Positions 53,444 through 62,592 of a stretch of 64,000 bases of DNA are shown here, piece after piece. This DNA is from Palsa-360 sp963719875 (GTDB lineage: Bacteria > Acidobacteriota > Terriglobia > Acidiferrales > UBA7541). The stretch is taken from positions 558,001 to 622,000 of the forward strand of contig CAVRDJ010000004.1 of NCBI GenBank assembly GCA_963719875.1, in the 5' to 3' direction. The position numbers and the translations under genes are program-made. Each line of letters starts with the position of its first letter. Position 1 is the first letter of the stretch. The notes under the pieces were generated by a model. The model was not told where the DNA came from and made no database searches. It saw nothing but the letters and a program-made list of their open reading frames with translations.

Positions 53444-53935
53444 CTAAAAATATGGATTCGTTCCATCTTTGTGCAAAACTAATAACACTGCCTCCTCCTC
53501 GGGGTCGCGATAATAATTTGGCCTGCGCCCGAAAACGCGGAATCCCAATCCCATGTAAAAAGCGATCCCGCCCTCATTGGAAGCACGTACTTCCAGGTAG
53601 GATTGCCGCGCGCCTGCAGATTGCGCGTATTCGAGAGCAGCACCTACGAGTTGTGTTGCAACCCCCCGCCGCCGGCAGGACTTCCCGACAGCCAAATTCA
53701 ATATCTCGAATTCATCCGCGGCCACTCGCCCGATCAGTATTCCCGCAACGCGTCCATCCAGCTCCGCCGACCAGGCTACCCCCCCAGAAGCCGATTCCAA
53801 AAGGGCGTCTCTTGACCATATCGCCGCTTCTGGACTTTCCTCCAGTATGGAATTCGCGGCGGAAGCATCTGAAGTGGACATCCGCCGCACCGTAACGGCT
53901 GAGGAGTCCCCGATTTTCTCGCCCGGAGCGTGCAT
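53444..53935 (-). CDS. rimI: Ribosomal-protein-alanine N-acetyltransferase RimI
   Basis: 163 residues, GNAT fold. The acetyl-CoA site is readable as ILNLAVGKSCRRRGVATQLV (V-x-x-x-x-R-R-x-G-x-A). Then ARQSYLEVRASNEGGIAFYM and GLGFRVFGRRPNYYRDPEEE follow the usual RimI layout. It acetylates the N-terminus of S18 in E. coli, and homologues can act on other proteins. Its start overlaps the tsaB stop by one base, a frequent tsaB-rimI pair. Confidence 0.92.
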   Translation of the reverse strand: MHAPGEKIGDSSAVTVRRMSTSDASAANSILEESPEAAIWSRDALLESASGGVAWSAELDGRVAGILIGRVAADEFEILNLAVGKSCRRRGVATQLVGAALEYAQSAGARQSYLEVRASNEGGIAFYMGLGFRVFGRRPNYYRDPEEEAVLLVLHKDGTNPYF

Positions 53936-54657
53936 TACCGGTCCTTCCAGGCCGATTCAGCGTCAGAACGCCGCACGTAATTTGCATCGAGGCTGATCGA
54001 ATCGACCAAATCCCCGCGCTTGGCTCGTTCAAATCCTAAGCGGCCAATCGCAGGCGCCAGGGCTGCGGAAACTTGAACGACGTGTGCGCCCGCGAGAATT
54101 TCCCTCATCCGAGCTGCCGGCAGCACGTCTGGGGTCGGCGAGGCAAGCTCAACTGGTTGGGGGAACTTTGTTTTTACCAGTTCGAGAAATTCGTCGACCG
54201 AAAGGATCGACTCGTCGCTGGCAAGGGCGAGACGCAACTCGCCGCCGGAGATCTTTTGGTAGATTGCCCCGAAGACTTGTCCCCGGCGGGCATCCAGGAA
54301 TGGCGCAATGAAGAGGGGGGCTGGAGCGTTTGGAGTCCTGCCTGCGAGGGATTCCGCAGCAATGGCTTCCAATCCACTGATCGCTGCTACGGGCTTGCGA
54401 TGCACCTCCGCCCAGGCTTTCACTGCCGTCAAACCGACGCGCAGCCCGGTGAAGGAACCGGGCCCTGCCGCAACCGCGAACACATCGATTTGGTCTATGC
54501 GAAAGTTTGCCCTTTCTTGCAGCAGGACGATATCGCGAAAAAGGCGGGTAGAATACGGCGTTTCTTCGTGCCCGGAAACTTCGGCGAGGAGCTCAGAGTC
54601 GCGGAAGATGGCAGCACTCCCCGTCCGGGTGCTCGTATCTACAGCAAGAATCAACAT
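53935..54657 (-). CDS. tsaB: tRNA threonylcarbamoyladenosine biosynthesis protein TsaB
   Basis: 240 residues. The N-terminal ILAVDTSTRTGSAAIFRD of the ASKHA fold, ETPYSTRLFRDIVLLQERAN, DVFAVAAGPGSFTGLRVGLT and AISGLEAIAAESL are characteristic. It partners TsaD and TsaE in making t6A37 in tRNAs. It is a scaffold rather than a catalytic subunit. Followed directly by rimI. The divergent carD-like gene starts 213 bp upstream. Confidence 0.94.
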   Translation of the reverse strand: MLILAVDTSTRTGSAAIFRDSELLAEVSGHEETPYSTRLFRDIVLLQERANFRIDQIDVFAVAAGPGSFTGLRVGLTAVKAWAEVHRKPVAAISGLEAIAAESLAGRTPNAPAPLFIAPFLDARRGQVFGAIYQKISGGELRLALASDESILSVDEFLELVKTKFPQPVELASPTPDVLPAARMREILAGAHVVQVSAALAPAIGRLGFERAKRGDLVDSISLDANYVRRSDAESAWKDR

Positions 54658-54807
54658 TTAGCCATTCTAGCCCAACCGCGGCGAGGCCTAACGGAAGAAA
54701 ATTGGAATACAGTGAACTTGTTAAAATATGGTAAAAAATGCTGTGCAATTCAGGGACCAATCTCGAATCAAAATATCGCATAACTTGCTGATTCTAGAAG
54801 AAATATC

Positions 54808-54839
54808 TTGACTTCATCCCACCCATGATCCAGTATTCT
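54808..54839 (+). promoter_or_regulatory. Possible promoter of the CarD-family gene
   Basis: TTGACT at 54808-54813 and AGTATTCT near 54832-54839. The spacing is 18-20 bases depending on the chosen -10. It lies about 30 bases before the start codon. Confidence 0.35.
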
Positions 54840-54869
54840 TAGTAGCTTACCTTGAGGGGGCTTCCGACC

Positions 54870-55403
54870 ATGGATTATAAGATTGGGGACAAGGTCGTCT
54901 ATCCCAACCACGGCGTTGGGATGATCGAGCAAATCAATTTCGGGGTTTTGAACGGACGGACGGAAAAGTATTTAATGGTTAAAATTATAGCAAGCGGCCT
55001 CAAAGTCATGGTTCCGGCAACCAACGCCGAATCGGTTGGATTGCGGCACGTGATTCGAAACGGAGAAACACTGAAGGTTCTGAGTTTTCTGGAAAAGGGC
55101 AAGCCGAATTCGCACCACGATTGGAAACACCGTTTCAAAGAGAACTCCGAGCGAATGCGAACCGGCGAGCTGATTGAAGTTGCGGCCGTACTGAAGAGTC
55201 TAGTATCGCTCAGCCGCACGAAGCCGCTTTCCTTCCGCGAAAAGAAAATGCTGGAACGGGCCAAATTCCTCCTCGTCAGCGAACTCGCCACCGCCAGAAA
55301 CACCTCCGCCGAAAACGTGGAAGACGCACTGGTCAAGTCGCTTGCAAAAGCGCGGTTGCAGATGCCTTCGCCGATTGAAAAACCCGAGGGCGTCGAGTTC
55401 TAG
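54870..55403 (+). CDS. CarD family transcriptional regulator
   Basis: 177 residues from ATG 54870 with GAGGGGG upstream. The N-terminal Tudor-like RNA-polymerase-interacting domain is read as YKIGDKVVYPNHGVGMIEQI and YLMVKIIASGLKVMVPATNA. A C-terminal helical DNA-binding domain follows (LVSLSRTKPLSFREKKMLER, ARNTSAENVEDALVKSLAKA). Such proteins bind the RNA polymerase beta subunit and stabilise open complexes, and in several bacteria control rRNA or stress genes. Single gene with its own terminator. Confidence 0.92.
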   Translation: MDYKIGDKVVYPNHGVGMIEQINFGVLNGRTEKYLMVKIIASGLKVMVPATNAESVGLRHVIRNGETLKVLSFLEKGKPNSHHDWKHRFKENSERMRTGELIEVAAVLKSLVSLSRTKPLSFREKKMLERAKFLLVSELATARNTSAENVEDALVKSLAKARLQMPSPIEKPEGVEF

Positions 55404-55431
55404 CTGAAATTTTCTTGTTCCCAAGTTTCGA

Positions 55432-55470
55432 AAAAGCCTCAAGGCCATCACGGCTTGGGGCTTTTCTCTT
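55432..55470 (+). terminator. Terminator of the CarD-family gene, overlapping the end of the hyuB-like gene
   Basis: AAAAGCCTCAAGGCC-ATCAC-GGCTTGGGGCTTTT forms a near-complete stem followed by CTCTTTT. The minus-strand neighbour stops at 55448 inside this stem, so its last codons are part of the structure. Confidence 0.8.
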
Positions 55471-57064
55471 TTCCCCGCGCTGCTCTCGTGTCATTCCGTG
55501 CTTTTCCCCATCCCCCTCCGCCGGGTGTTTCAATCCGGATCATTGCTCCTGCGGGGGCACGAAATGTGCATTTTGACGGCAGGGGGCGTGCTTTTCCTTC
55601 AATGATAATTTCATTCTTCCCCGGACTCCCGGGATTGCCGCCCATCAGGCCATACGGGGATAATTTCCTTCGATCCGATAGAATTCCGGCTTGAACGTCA
55701 GCCAGCATTTCGATTTCGCGGACGATGCCTTCGCCGCCTGGAAATTTTCCGTGCCCGCCGGAGCCTTTTCGCAGGGCGTAGCGGTGAACGCGGACAGGGT
55801 AAACATGCTCGAGTACTTCGGTAGGAGTATTGAGCGTGTTGGTCATGTGGCTGTGTGCCCCGCTATTTCCTGAGTGACCCGGGCCTCCTCCTGTTCCGCC
55901 TGCAATCGTTTCGTAATATACAAAAGGCTTGCCGCCGTGACGTGGATCGCTTCCCCCAAACGTCAGGTTGTTCATCGTGCCCTGGCTGGCCGCGGGAATG
56001 CGCGAGGGAATCGCGCGGGCGAGCGCTTTGAGGACCGTATCCACGATGCGTTGCGACGTTTCCACGTTTCCGCCGGCAACTGCCGCGGGCGCGAGCGCAT
56101 TTACGATCGTGCCGGCGGGCGCGATCACGCGAATCGATCGCATCAGGCCGGACGTGGCTGGGACCTGCTCATCCAGCAGGCATCGAAAAACGTAAAAAAC
56201 GGCGGACTCCGTGATGGCGGCAACGGCGTTGACGCTGCCGGCGCATTGCGGCGCGCTACCCGTAAAATCGATCTCCGCATTTTTCCCGCGAATGCGGATC
56301 GTCACGGCGATGCGTAGCGGCGTCCCCGTAACGCCATCGTCGTCCAGAAAATCTTCCGCACGGTAAACTCCATCGGGAATCGTGGCGATCGTGGCGGCCA
56401 TCATCCGGGCTGAGTAGTCAAGCAAATGGCGCCCGTATGCGATCACTTCCCTCTTCCCGTATTTCGCGACGATCGCCAGTAAACGGCGCTCGCCGATGCG
56501 GCACGCGGCGATCTGCGCGGTCAGATCGCCTTCGCGCTCCAGCGGGGTGCGCACGTTGGCGAGCAGAATCGTCATGACGTCCCGCGCGATGTGGCCCTTT
56601 TCCATGATTCTTACGGGAGGGATGCGCAAGCCTTCCTCAAAAATTTCGCGCGAAAGGCCCATCGAGCCTGCGTGCGCGCCGCCTATATCGGCGTGATGCG
56701 CGCGATTGGCAATGTAAAACAGCGGCGGAGAGGAACGCGCCGCAAATACAGGCATCACCATGGTCAGGTCAGGCAGGTGCGTTCCACCCGCATAGGGGTC
56801 GTTCAGGAGCGCGACGTCACCGGGCCCGAGCGGGAACGCGCCGAGCGCTGCCTGCACCGACATGGGCATCGAACCCAGATGGACAGGCATGTGGTCGCCC
56901 ATGGCGAGGACACCGCCAGTGGCATCGAAAACGGCGCAGGAATAGTCGCGCCGCTCTTTGATATTGGGAGAAAACGCGGAACGGCGGAGCGCCGCTCCCA
57001 TTTCTTCCGCAACCGAATGGAAGAGATTCTTGAAAATCTCGAGACGTATGGGGTCCACACTCAT
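55448..57064 (-). CDS. Hydantoinase B/oxoprolinase family protein
   Basis: 538 residues from ATG 57064, which overlaps the hyuA-like stop (ATGA). Characteristic stretches are EEMGAALRRSAFSPNIKERR, DYSCAVFDATGGVLAMGDHM, GDVALLNDPYAGGTHLPDLT, YIANRAHHADIGGAHAGSMG, GGTGGGPGHSGNSGAHSHMT and EVLEHVYPVRVHRYALRKGS. It forms an ATP-dependent ring-opening amidohydrolase with the A subunit (N-methylhydantoinase, 5-oxoprolinase or acetophenone-carboxylase-like). The exact substrate is undetermined. Cytoplasmic. Confidence 0.92.
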   Translation of the reverse strand: MSVDPIRLEIFKNLFHSVAEEMGAALRRSAFSPNIKERRDYSCAVFDATGGVLAMGDHMPVHLGSMPMSVQAALGAFPLGPGDVALLNDPYAGGTHLPDLTMVMPVFAARSSPPLFYIANRAHHADIGGAHAGSMGLSREIFEEGLRIPPVRIMEKGHIARDVMTILLANVRTPLEREGDLTAQIAACRIGERRLLAIVAKYGKREVIAYGRHLLDYSARMMAATIATIPDGVYRAEDFLDDDGVTGTPLRIAVTIRIRGKNAEIDFTGSAPQCAGSVNAVAAITESAVFYVFRCLLDEQVPATSGLMRSIRVIAPAGTIVNALAPAAVAGGNVETSQRIVDTVLKALARAIPSRIPAASQGTMNNLTFGGSDPRHGGKPFVYYETIAGGTGGGPGHSGNSGAHSHMTNTLNTPTEVLEHVYPVRVHRYALRKGSGGHGKFPGGEGIVREIEMLADVQAGILSDRRKLSPYGLMGGNPGSPGKNEIIIEGKARPLPSKCTFRAPAGAMIRIETPGGGGWGKARNDTRAARGKEKSPKP

Positions 57065-59109
57065 CGGCGCGGCTCCAGGATGAGGTTTCCATTTCGATCG
57101 ACGCGGCCGAACCATTCGGGAGGTATCAATGTCGTCGCGCTGTATTCCGTCACGATTGCCGGGCCGAGGATGCGGTTACCTGCGCACAGCCTTGAGCGGT
57201 CGTAAATCCCGGTCATTTTCCGTCCCCCGTGGAATAGCACCGGGGACTTGGAGACATGCGCCGCCGCCGGATTCGGGCCGCCAGACTTTAATTTCGGCAA
57301 AGCGGGTTTCGGCGTGCGCCCCGTGAAGCGCGCTCGAATGTTCACGACCTCGCACGGGCGGGCGAGATCAAAATATCCGTAGCGATTTTCGTGAGCGCGA
57401 TGGAAGGCTGAGATGAAATTGCCGGCGTACGGCACATTCAATTCGTACGATTGTCCGGCATAGCGCATGTCGAGGGAACGATGGATTAGAACGGAGCCGC
57501 TGGAAAAACCTTCGGCGCGCATCTGAATTCGGCCTTCTAGTTCCAATACGGCGAAAGCTTGGCGGAGCTTCGGCTTTGCGTCTATGACAGTCTCAATCTC
57601 GAGTCGCACCGTGCGCGACAAATCCTTGGTCACATCGGCGCGCAGGATGCCCAGCGCGGAAAGGGCTCCCGGAAAACAGGGCACCAGGACGCGCGGAATT
57701 TTGAGCGCCGCCGCTAGTCCGCAGGCATGTAACGCGCCCGCCCCGCCGAAGGCCACGAGCGTGTAGTCGCGCGGGTCGTGCCCGCGTTCCACCGAGATGA
57801 CCCGAATGGCTTTCTCCATAACGGCGTTGGCTACCTCCACGATACCCTGCGCAAAGGCTTCGGCTGAAAGCATCGGCCCTCGCCCGCGATTCATGAAGCG
57901 TTGCGCACGTGGAAGGTCGAGATTGAATGCCCCTCCCAAGAGGCCGGACGCCGGAATGCGACCCAGGACGAGATTCGCATCCGTCACCGTCGGCTTTTCG
58001 CCCTGCCCATAGCAGATCGGGCCGGGATCGGCTCCGGCGCTTTCCGGGCCGACACGCAACGCTCCTGCGCTGTCAAATCGCGCGATGGATCCGCCGCCAG
58101 CGCCCACCGTATGAATATCCAGCATGGGCACGGCGACCGGCATCCCCGAGACGACGCTTTCGGATGTGGTCGCAAGGGATTCCCTATTCCCGCTGTCCAT
58201 GAGGGCTACGTCGGTCGACGTGCCACCCATATCAAACGTGATGATGCGGCCGTATCCAGCGGCTTCGGCGACATATTGCGCGCCGAGAACGCCTCCCGCG
58301 GGGCCGGACAGAATCGTGCGAACCGGCTCGTTTGAAGCGGCACTGGCCGAGAGAATGCCTCCATTCGACTGCATGATGCGAACTCGTGAAATTTTCCTTC
58401 CGCTCTTTGCACTTTTCGGAGTTGCGGACGCGTTCCGCGTTTGCGCTTTGGCAATACTCTCGATTTCCGAGAGATAGCCGCTCATGACCGGAACGAGATA
58501 CGCGTTGACGACTGTCGTCGAGGTTCGCTCGAATTCGCGATATTCGGGAAGGATATTGTGCGAGACGGAAACTGGAATTCCCGTGGTAGCGAGAGCTTGA
58601 GCCACCAATTTCTCGTGGACGGGATTCACAAATGAAAAGAGCAGGCAAATGGCGACGGACTCTGCTCTGGTGCGGACAATTGCGCGCACCACGCGCGCAA
58701 TCTCGGCGCTTGACGGCGCAAGCAGGACACGGCCATCGGAATCCAGCCTCTCACGCAGGCCTAGGCGCCGCGCTTGCGGAACGAGCGGCTCCGCCTTCTC
58801 AAACAGCAGATTGTAAAGTTGCGGGCGCGCTTGCCGTCCAATTTCGAGCACGTCTTCGAAGCCTGCCGTCGTCACGAGGGTGACGCGCCCGCCTTTTCGC
58901 TGAAGAAGGGCGTTTGTGCCAACCGTGGTCCCACAGACGAGTTCGAGGCTGGCCAGATCCGCACGGGATTCCCTGATTCGGTTCAGCGCATGAGTGATCG
59001 CAGCGGATGGCTTGCGCGGAGTGGATGGGACCTTCAGAATTTCAATGCGCCCGTCGCGAAGAAAAATACAATCGGTGAATGTGCCGCCGGTATCAAACGC
59101 GATGCGCAT
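57061..59109 (-). CDS. Hydantoinase A/oxoprolinase family protein
   Basis: 682 residues from ATG 59109. The in-frame extension to 59328 encodes a dispersed intergenic repeat and is not used. The ATP-binding start MRIAFDTGGTFTDCIFL, LVCGTTVGTNALLQRKGGRV, RIMQSNGGILSA, TILSGPAGGVLGAQYVAEAA, IITFDMGGTSTDVALMDSG, DIHTVGAGGGSIARFD and YTLVAFGGAGALHACGLAAA are all canonical. It is the ATPase subunit that phosphorylates the substrate carbonyl, and it is co-translated with the B subunit. Confidence 0.93.
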   Translation of the reverse strand: MRIAFDTGGTFTDCIFLRDGRIEILKVPSTPRKPSAAITHALNRIRESRADLASLELVCGTTVGTNALLQRKGGRVTLVTTAGFEDVLEIGRQARPQLYNLLFEKAEPLVPQARRLGLRERLDSDGRVLLAPSSAEIARVVRAIVRTRAESVAICLLFSFVNPVHEKLVAQALATTGIPVSVSHNILPEYREFERTSTTVVNAYLVPVMSGYLSEIESIAKAQTRNASATPKSAKSGRKISRVRIMQSNGGILSASAASNEPVRTILSGPAGGVLGAQYVAEAAGYGRIITFDMGGTSTDVALMDSGNRESLATTSESVVSGMPVAVPMLDIHTVGAGGGSIARFDSAGALRVGPESAGADPGPICYGQGEKPTVTDANLVLGRIPASGLLGGAFNLDLPRAQRFMNRGRGPMLSAEAFAQGIVEVANAVMEKAIRVISVERGHDPRDYTLVAFGGAGALHACGLAAALKIPRVLVPCFPGALSALGILRADVTKDLSRTVRLEIETVIDAKPKLRQAFAVLELEGRIQMRAEGFSSGSVLIHRSLDMRYAGQSYELNVPYAGNFISAFHRAHENRYGYFDLARPCEVVNIRARFTGRTPKPALPKLKSGGPNPAAAHVSKSPVLFHGGRKMTGIYDRSRLCAGNRILGPAIVTEYSATTLIPPEWFGRVDRNGNLILEPRR

Positions 59110-59157
59110 GAAAACGGGGATTGTATCGCAAGTTGAGAGTTCACAGTTGAGAGTTGG

Positions 59158-59194
59158 AAGTGGGGTCCGATAAGACGTTTCTCGGGACTTGGCC
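59158..59194. repeat. REP-like palindromic repeat (diverged solo copy)
   Basis: 37 bp, AAGTGGGGTCCGATAAGACG followed by TTTCTCGGGACTTGGCC. It lies directly before copy 3 of the 100-bp repeat. Confidence 0.5.
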
Positions 59195-59207
59195 GCCAGA
59201 ACGTCGT

Positions 59208-59304
59208 GATCTTTACCGGGGCCTGCGCTGGTGGCAAATTCGTTGTGTCGAGGGCAGGAGGAGCGTAGGATGCGCAAGCCACAGGTCCAAATCGGAAATT
59301 CCGG
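59208..59304 (+). repeat. Dispersed repeat of about 100 bp (copy 3 of 3)
   Basis: Matches the copies at 13549 and 17226 (GTGGCAAATTCGTTGTGTCG, GGCAGGAGGAGCGTAGGA, TCCAAATCGGAAATTCCGGA). It separates the divergent hyuA-like and VOC genes. Confidence 0.7.
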
Positions 59305-59347
59305 ATTTATGTCGCTGCAGCTAGACACTCGCAGAAAGGAGCTTCAC

Positions 59348-59740
59348 ATGAAAATCGGTGTTGAGACTCCAGGAATCCATCACCTTACCTTGCGCTCTGC
59401 CAACCTCGAACGCTCGCGTCTGTTCTATGTGGACGTGCTCGGCTTCCCAGTTCAGTTAGAGGCACCAAACCTCTTCATTGTCGCCGCCGGCTCAACAGCT
59501 GTTGTAGTTCGCGGCCCCGACGCCAAAACGCCCCCTGCAGATGTTTTCAACCCGTTCCGGGTGGGGCTAGACCATATCGCGCTGGGCTGCATGAACGAGA
59601 CTGAGCTCCAGAGAGTCGCCACAGCACTCTCGAAGGCGGGGGTGGACAACACAGGTGTGAAGCTTGACGAAACGCTCGGTAAGCGTTATGTGGCCTTCAA
59701 GGATCCCGATCGCATCGCATGGGAGCTTTATATGGCTTGA
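59348..59740 (+). CDS. VOC (glyoxalase/bleomycin-resistance fold) protein
   Basis: 130 residues from ATG 59348, with AAAGGAG upstream. Two beta-alpha-beta-beta-beta halves: GIHHLTLRSANLERSRLFYV and DVLGFPVQL, then GLDHIALGCMNETELQRVAT and YVAFKDPDRIAWELYMA. Likely metal ligands are the His in IHHLTL, the His in DHIAL and the Glu in WELYM. Dioxygenase, lyase or sequestration roles are all possible for the superfamily. A longer frame reading into the upstream repeat is rejected. Confidence 0.85.
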   Translation: MKIGVETPGIHHLTLRSANLERSRLFYVDVLGFPVQLEAPNLFIVAAGSTAVVVRGPDAKTPPADVFNPFRVGLDHIALGCMNETELQRVATALSKAGVDNTGVKLDETLGKRYVAFKDPDRIAWELYMA

Positions 59741-59878
59741 CATATACTGGGAGAAGAATGGGAGGGGGCGCGGCGGCCCAGCTTGATGTCCTCGGCCTTA
59801 TAGACCACGCCCATGCGCCGACACTCAGCTTGTCCAGGATGCGATAGTGGGTGATGGTTTATCCGATCATGGCGGAGT

Positions 59879-62500
59879 TCATTTTCCGGGCGGGAGTTTG
59901 CGGCGAAGCTCGTCGAAGAAATTGAAGATGAAGCTCACCTTGTTCACCGCAACGGTCTGCTCTGTCCCCGAGGCCTTCAACACGGCGAAGCGCTTGCCGT
60001 CGGGGTGCAGGTCAAACGCATACGTGCCCGTCCCGAGGTCGGCGAACTGGCCGGGCGACCACAACTGTGGCTTGCCAGCGCGGAAGGAATCGCCGGAAGC
60101 TGTGTAGGTAACCGCCATGATCTTGCTGTCCGGTGTGCGATAGAAAAGCTCCTTGCCGTTGCGCGACCATTTGGGCAAGAGACCGCCGGCAGTGGAAACC
60201 TGCCACTTACCGCCCGGGCCGGGGAATGGCCGGACGTATACTTCGTAGTTTACGGATTCGTTAGACTCATAGGCGAGCCAGCGCCCATCGGGTGAGAAGG
60301 CGGGCTCTCCCTCGGTGAAAGTGCTGTTCACGAAAGGTTTTGCTTCTCCGGCATTCCGGCCGGACTTCTCGTCGCCTTCTACAGGTAGGGTCATGACATC
60401 CCAACCCGTGCCAGGGTTGAATTGGCGGAACGCCAGAACCTTTCCATCGGGCCGCCAAGAGCGCCCGATCTGAAAGTATTTGCTCTCCGCGAGTCGCTGG
60501 GCATCCCCGGCGCCGTCGGCGCGTGTCCACCAGAGGTTAAATGCCCCACCTTTTTCTTGGGACGAATAGACGATCCTCTGGCCGTCGGGAGTCCAGACAG
60601 GGTAGCCATTGTTCTCACCTCCAAAGGTCAAGCGCGTGATGGTATCGCGCTCCCACACGTACACCCAGATGTCCCGCCTTTTGCCATCAAAGATTTCCAG
60701 AGCCAAACGCTTCCCGTCGGGGGAAAACGCTGGATTATTGTAGCCTCCGGGAGTTTCGCGGAGGGTTTTGAATCTGCCCTCACGGTCCATCCAGTAGATG
60801 GAAAGCTTCTGACTCCCGCTGCCTCCCGCGATATACACGAGATTCCCGGTCTCCGAAAAAGAGAACTGCGCCCCGCCACTATTGGGAGCGGCAGCCACGC
60901 CTTCGAGGATCGGCGCGGGCTGACCGGTGACCGTGAGCCGCTGCAGATCGAACGGCACGGCAAAAAGCGTTCCTTCGTGCATATAAACCACGTGACCGCT
61001 GGGCAAATAGCGGGCATAGAAGCCGCCGCGCTGCACAGTCTTTCGTTGTCCGGAAGCCATCGAGTACGCGACGATGTCTCCGTCTTCTAAGCTTACTCCG
61101 GCCGTGGTGGTGCCGGACGTGAACAACAAGGCCTTTCCGCCGGGGAGCACTTGGGGCCACCGCTGGGTGGCTTCGCCTACATCTTTATCAAGGGTGGTCA
61201 ACGGTTGGGGTGTTCCTCCCGTCGAGGAGACTTTGGATAAGGCCACTACGATGTCCGGTGTGAACACGATCGTGCCGTCTTCGCCCCAACTCCCGCCGCG
61301 GTCAGTGGGAGCGTCGCAGAGCATGACCGCCATGCCGCCTTGCACGGAGATCTTCTTCAGCTTGCCGTCAGCGAAAAAGCCAATCCACTGACTGTCGGGC
61401 GAAAAGAAGGGATCGCGAGCATTCTCCGTCCCGGAAAGCGCGGTTGCCTGCAAGTGATCAAGCGAGCGGACGTAGATCCGCCGCTTTTGGTCAGCGCCGC
61501 TAGCGACAAGGGCCAATCGCGTGCCGTCGGGTGAGAGGAGCGCGGAAGGCCCGAGGGCTAAGTACAGGCTTCCGTCCACGCCGATTTCGGCGCTTAGGTG
61601 GACCGCTGCGGCAGGGGTCGCTGCGACCGCAGTTGGGGCAGCAATCAGCGCCTCGTGAATTTCGATGCGAGCATCGCCAGCGTCTCGCATGCGCAAAATC
61701 TTGTCCTTTTGCAGGCAGCGCCGCAACAGATCGCGCACTTTCAGTGGTGTTGCTGCAGGCAATGCTTGCCAGTCTGGCTCAGATCTGACTACCGCTGCCA
61801 GAATCTCGGTAATATCTTCCCCGTCGAAGGTTTGTTTGCCGGTCAGCAGTTCATAGAGCACGCATCCGAACGCCCAAATGTCGGTTCGCTTGTCTACCGC
61901 TTTGCCCTTGGCTTGCTCGGGACTCATGTACGCCGCAGTACCGAGAATCACTCCTTGCATCGTTGCGGCCATGCTCAGCGTCGGTGAGTTGCCGATGTCC
62001 TCAGTTGATCTGTCACCTGCGAACGCTTTCGCGAGACCAAAGTCCAGCACCTTTACTTTGCCTTCCGGAGTGACCTTCACGTTGGCGGGCTTCAGGTCGC
62101 GGTGAATGATGTTTTTCTCGTGAGCGGCTTCCAGCGCTTCGGCAATCTGCTTCGCAATTATAAGAGCTTCCTCGACTGGAACCGGCCCTTCTCGCTTCCC
62201 ACGCTCTTGCAACGTCTCGCCCGGGACCAGTTCCATGACGAGATAACTCGTGCCGCCAGATTGTTCAAGTCCGTGTATTGTCGCGATGTTGGGATGATTC
62301 AGCGCAGCCAGCATTTTCGCTTCGCGCTGAAAACGGGAGAGCCGCTCGGGATCATGTGCAAAACCCTCTGGCAGGACCTTGATGGCCACGCCGCGCTCGA
62401 GCTTGGTGTCGTGCGCTTGATACACTTCGCCCATGCCGCCAGCGCCAATCTGCGCGACGACTTCGTAGGAGCCGAATTTTGTGCCCGAGGGGACCGCCAT
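59879..62500 (-). CDS. Ser/Thr protein kinase fused to TolB/PD40 beta-propeller
   Basis: 873 residues. The kinase domain (8-275) has the Gly-loop IGAGGMGEVYQAH, Lys41 (VAIKVLP), HRDLKPAN (133-140), DFG (153-155) and DIWAFGCVLYELLTG, so it should be active. No transmembrane helix is evident after the kinase, unlike many PknB-type proteins. The rest is PD40/WD40-like repeats (LSPDGTRLALVASG, FFSPDSQWIGFFADG, AFSPDGKRLALEIFDG, VWTPDGQRIVYSSQEKG, AFSPDGRWLAYESNES). This fusion is abundant in acidobacteria. Phosphorylation targets are unknown. Confidence 0.92.
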   Translation of the reverse strand: MAVPSGTKFGSYEVVAQIGAGGMGEVYQAHDTKLERGVAIKVLPEGFAHDPERLSRFQREAKMLAALNHPNIATIHGLEQSGGTSYLVMELVPGETLQERGKREGPVPVEEALIIAKQIAEALEAAHEKNIIHRDLKPANVKVTPEGKVKVLDFGLAKAFAGDRSTEDIGNSPTLSMAATMQGVILGTAAYMSPEQAKGKAVDKRTDIWAFGCVLYELLTGKQTFDGEDITEILAAVVRSEPDWQALPAATPLKVRDLLRRCLQKDKILRMRDAGDARIEIHEALIAAPTAVAATPAAAVHLSAEIGVDGSLYLALGPSALLSPDGTRLALVASGADQKRRIYVRSLDHLQATALSGTENARDPFFSPDSQWIGFFADGKLKKISVQGGMAVMLCDAPTDRGGSWGEDGTIVFTPDIVVALSKVSSTGGTPQPLTTLDKDVGEATQRWPQVLPGGKALLFTSGTTTAGVSLEDGDIVAYSMASGQRKTVQRGGFYARYLPSGHVVYMHEGTLFAVPFDLQRLTVTGQPAPILEGVAAAPNSGGAQFSFSETGNLVYIAGGSGSQKLSIYWMDREGRFKTLRETPGGYNNPAFSPDGKRLALEIFDGKRRDIWVYVWERDTITRLTFGGENNGYPVWTPDGQRIVYSSQEKGGAFNLWWTRADGAGDAQRLAESKYFQIGRSWRPDGKVLAFRQFNPGTGWDVMTLPVEGDEKSGRNAGEAKPFVNSTFTEGEPAFSPDGRWLAYESNESVNYEVYVRPFPGPGGKWQVSTAGGLLPKWSRNGKELFYRTPDSKIMAVTYTASGDSFRAGKPQLWSPGQFADLGTGTYAFDLHPDGKRFAVLKASGTEQTVAVNKVSFIFNFFDELRRKLPPGK

Positions 62501-62592
62501 AAACTCAACTCATTTGAAGTAGGCAGAGTATAATCCTGTCAGGTAGTTACAGACCTGTGAATTCTCTCTCGTTCCCACATCCTGATAAGTCC

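Noticed and set aside
59110..59328. N-terminal extension of the hyuA-like ORF
   Set aside because: It translates the 100-bp dispersed repeat and a REP-like palindrome. The family start MRIAFDTGGTFTD lies at 59109.
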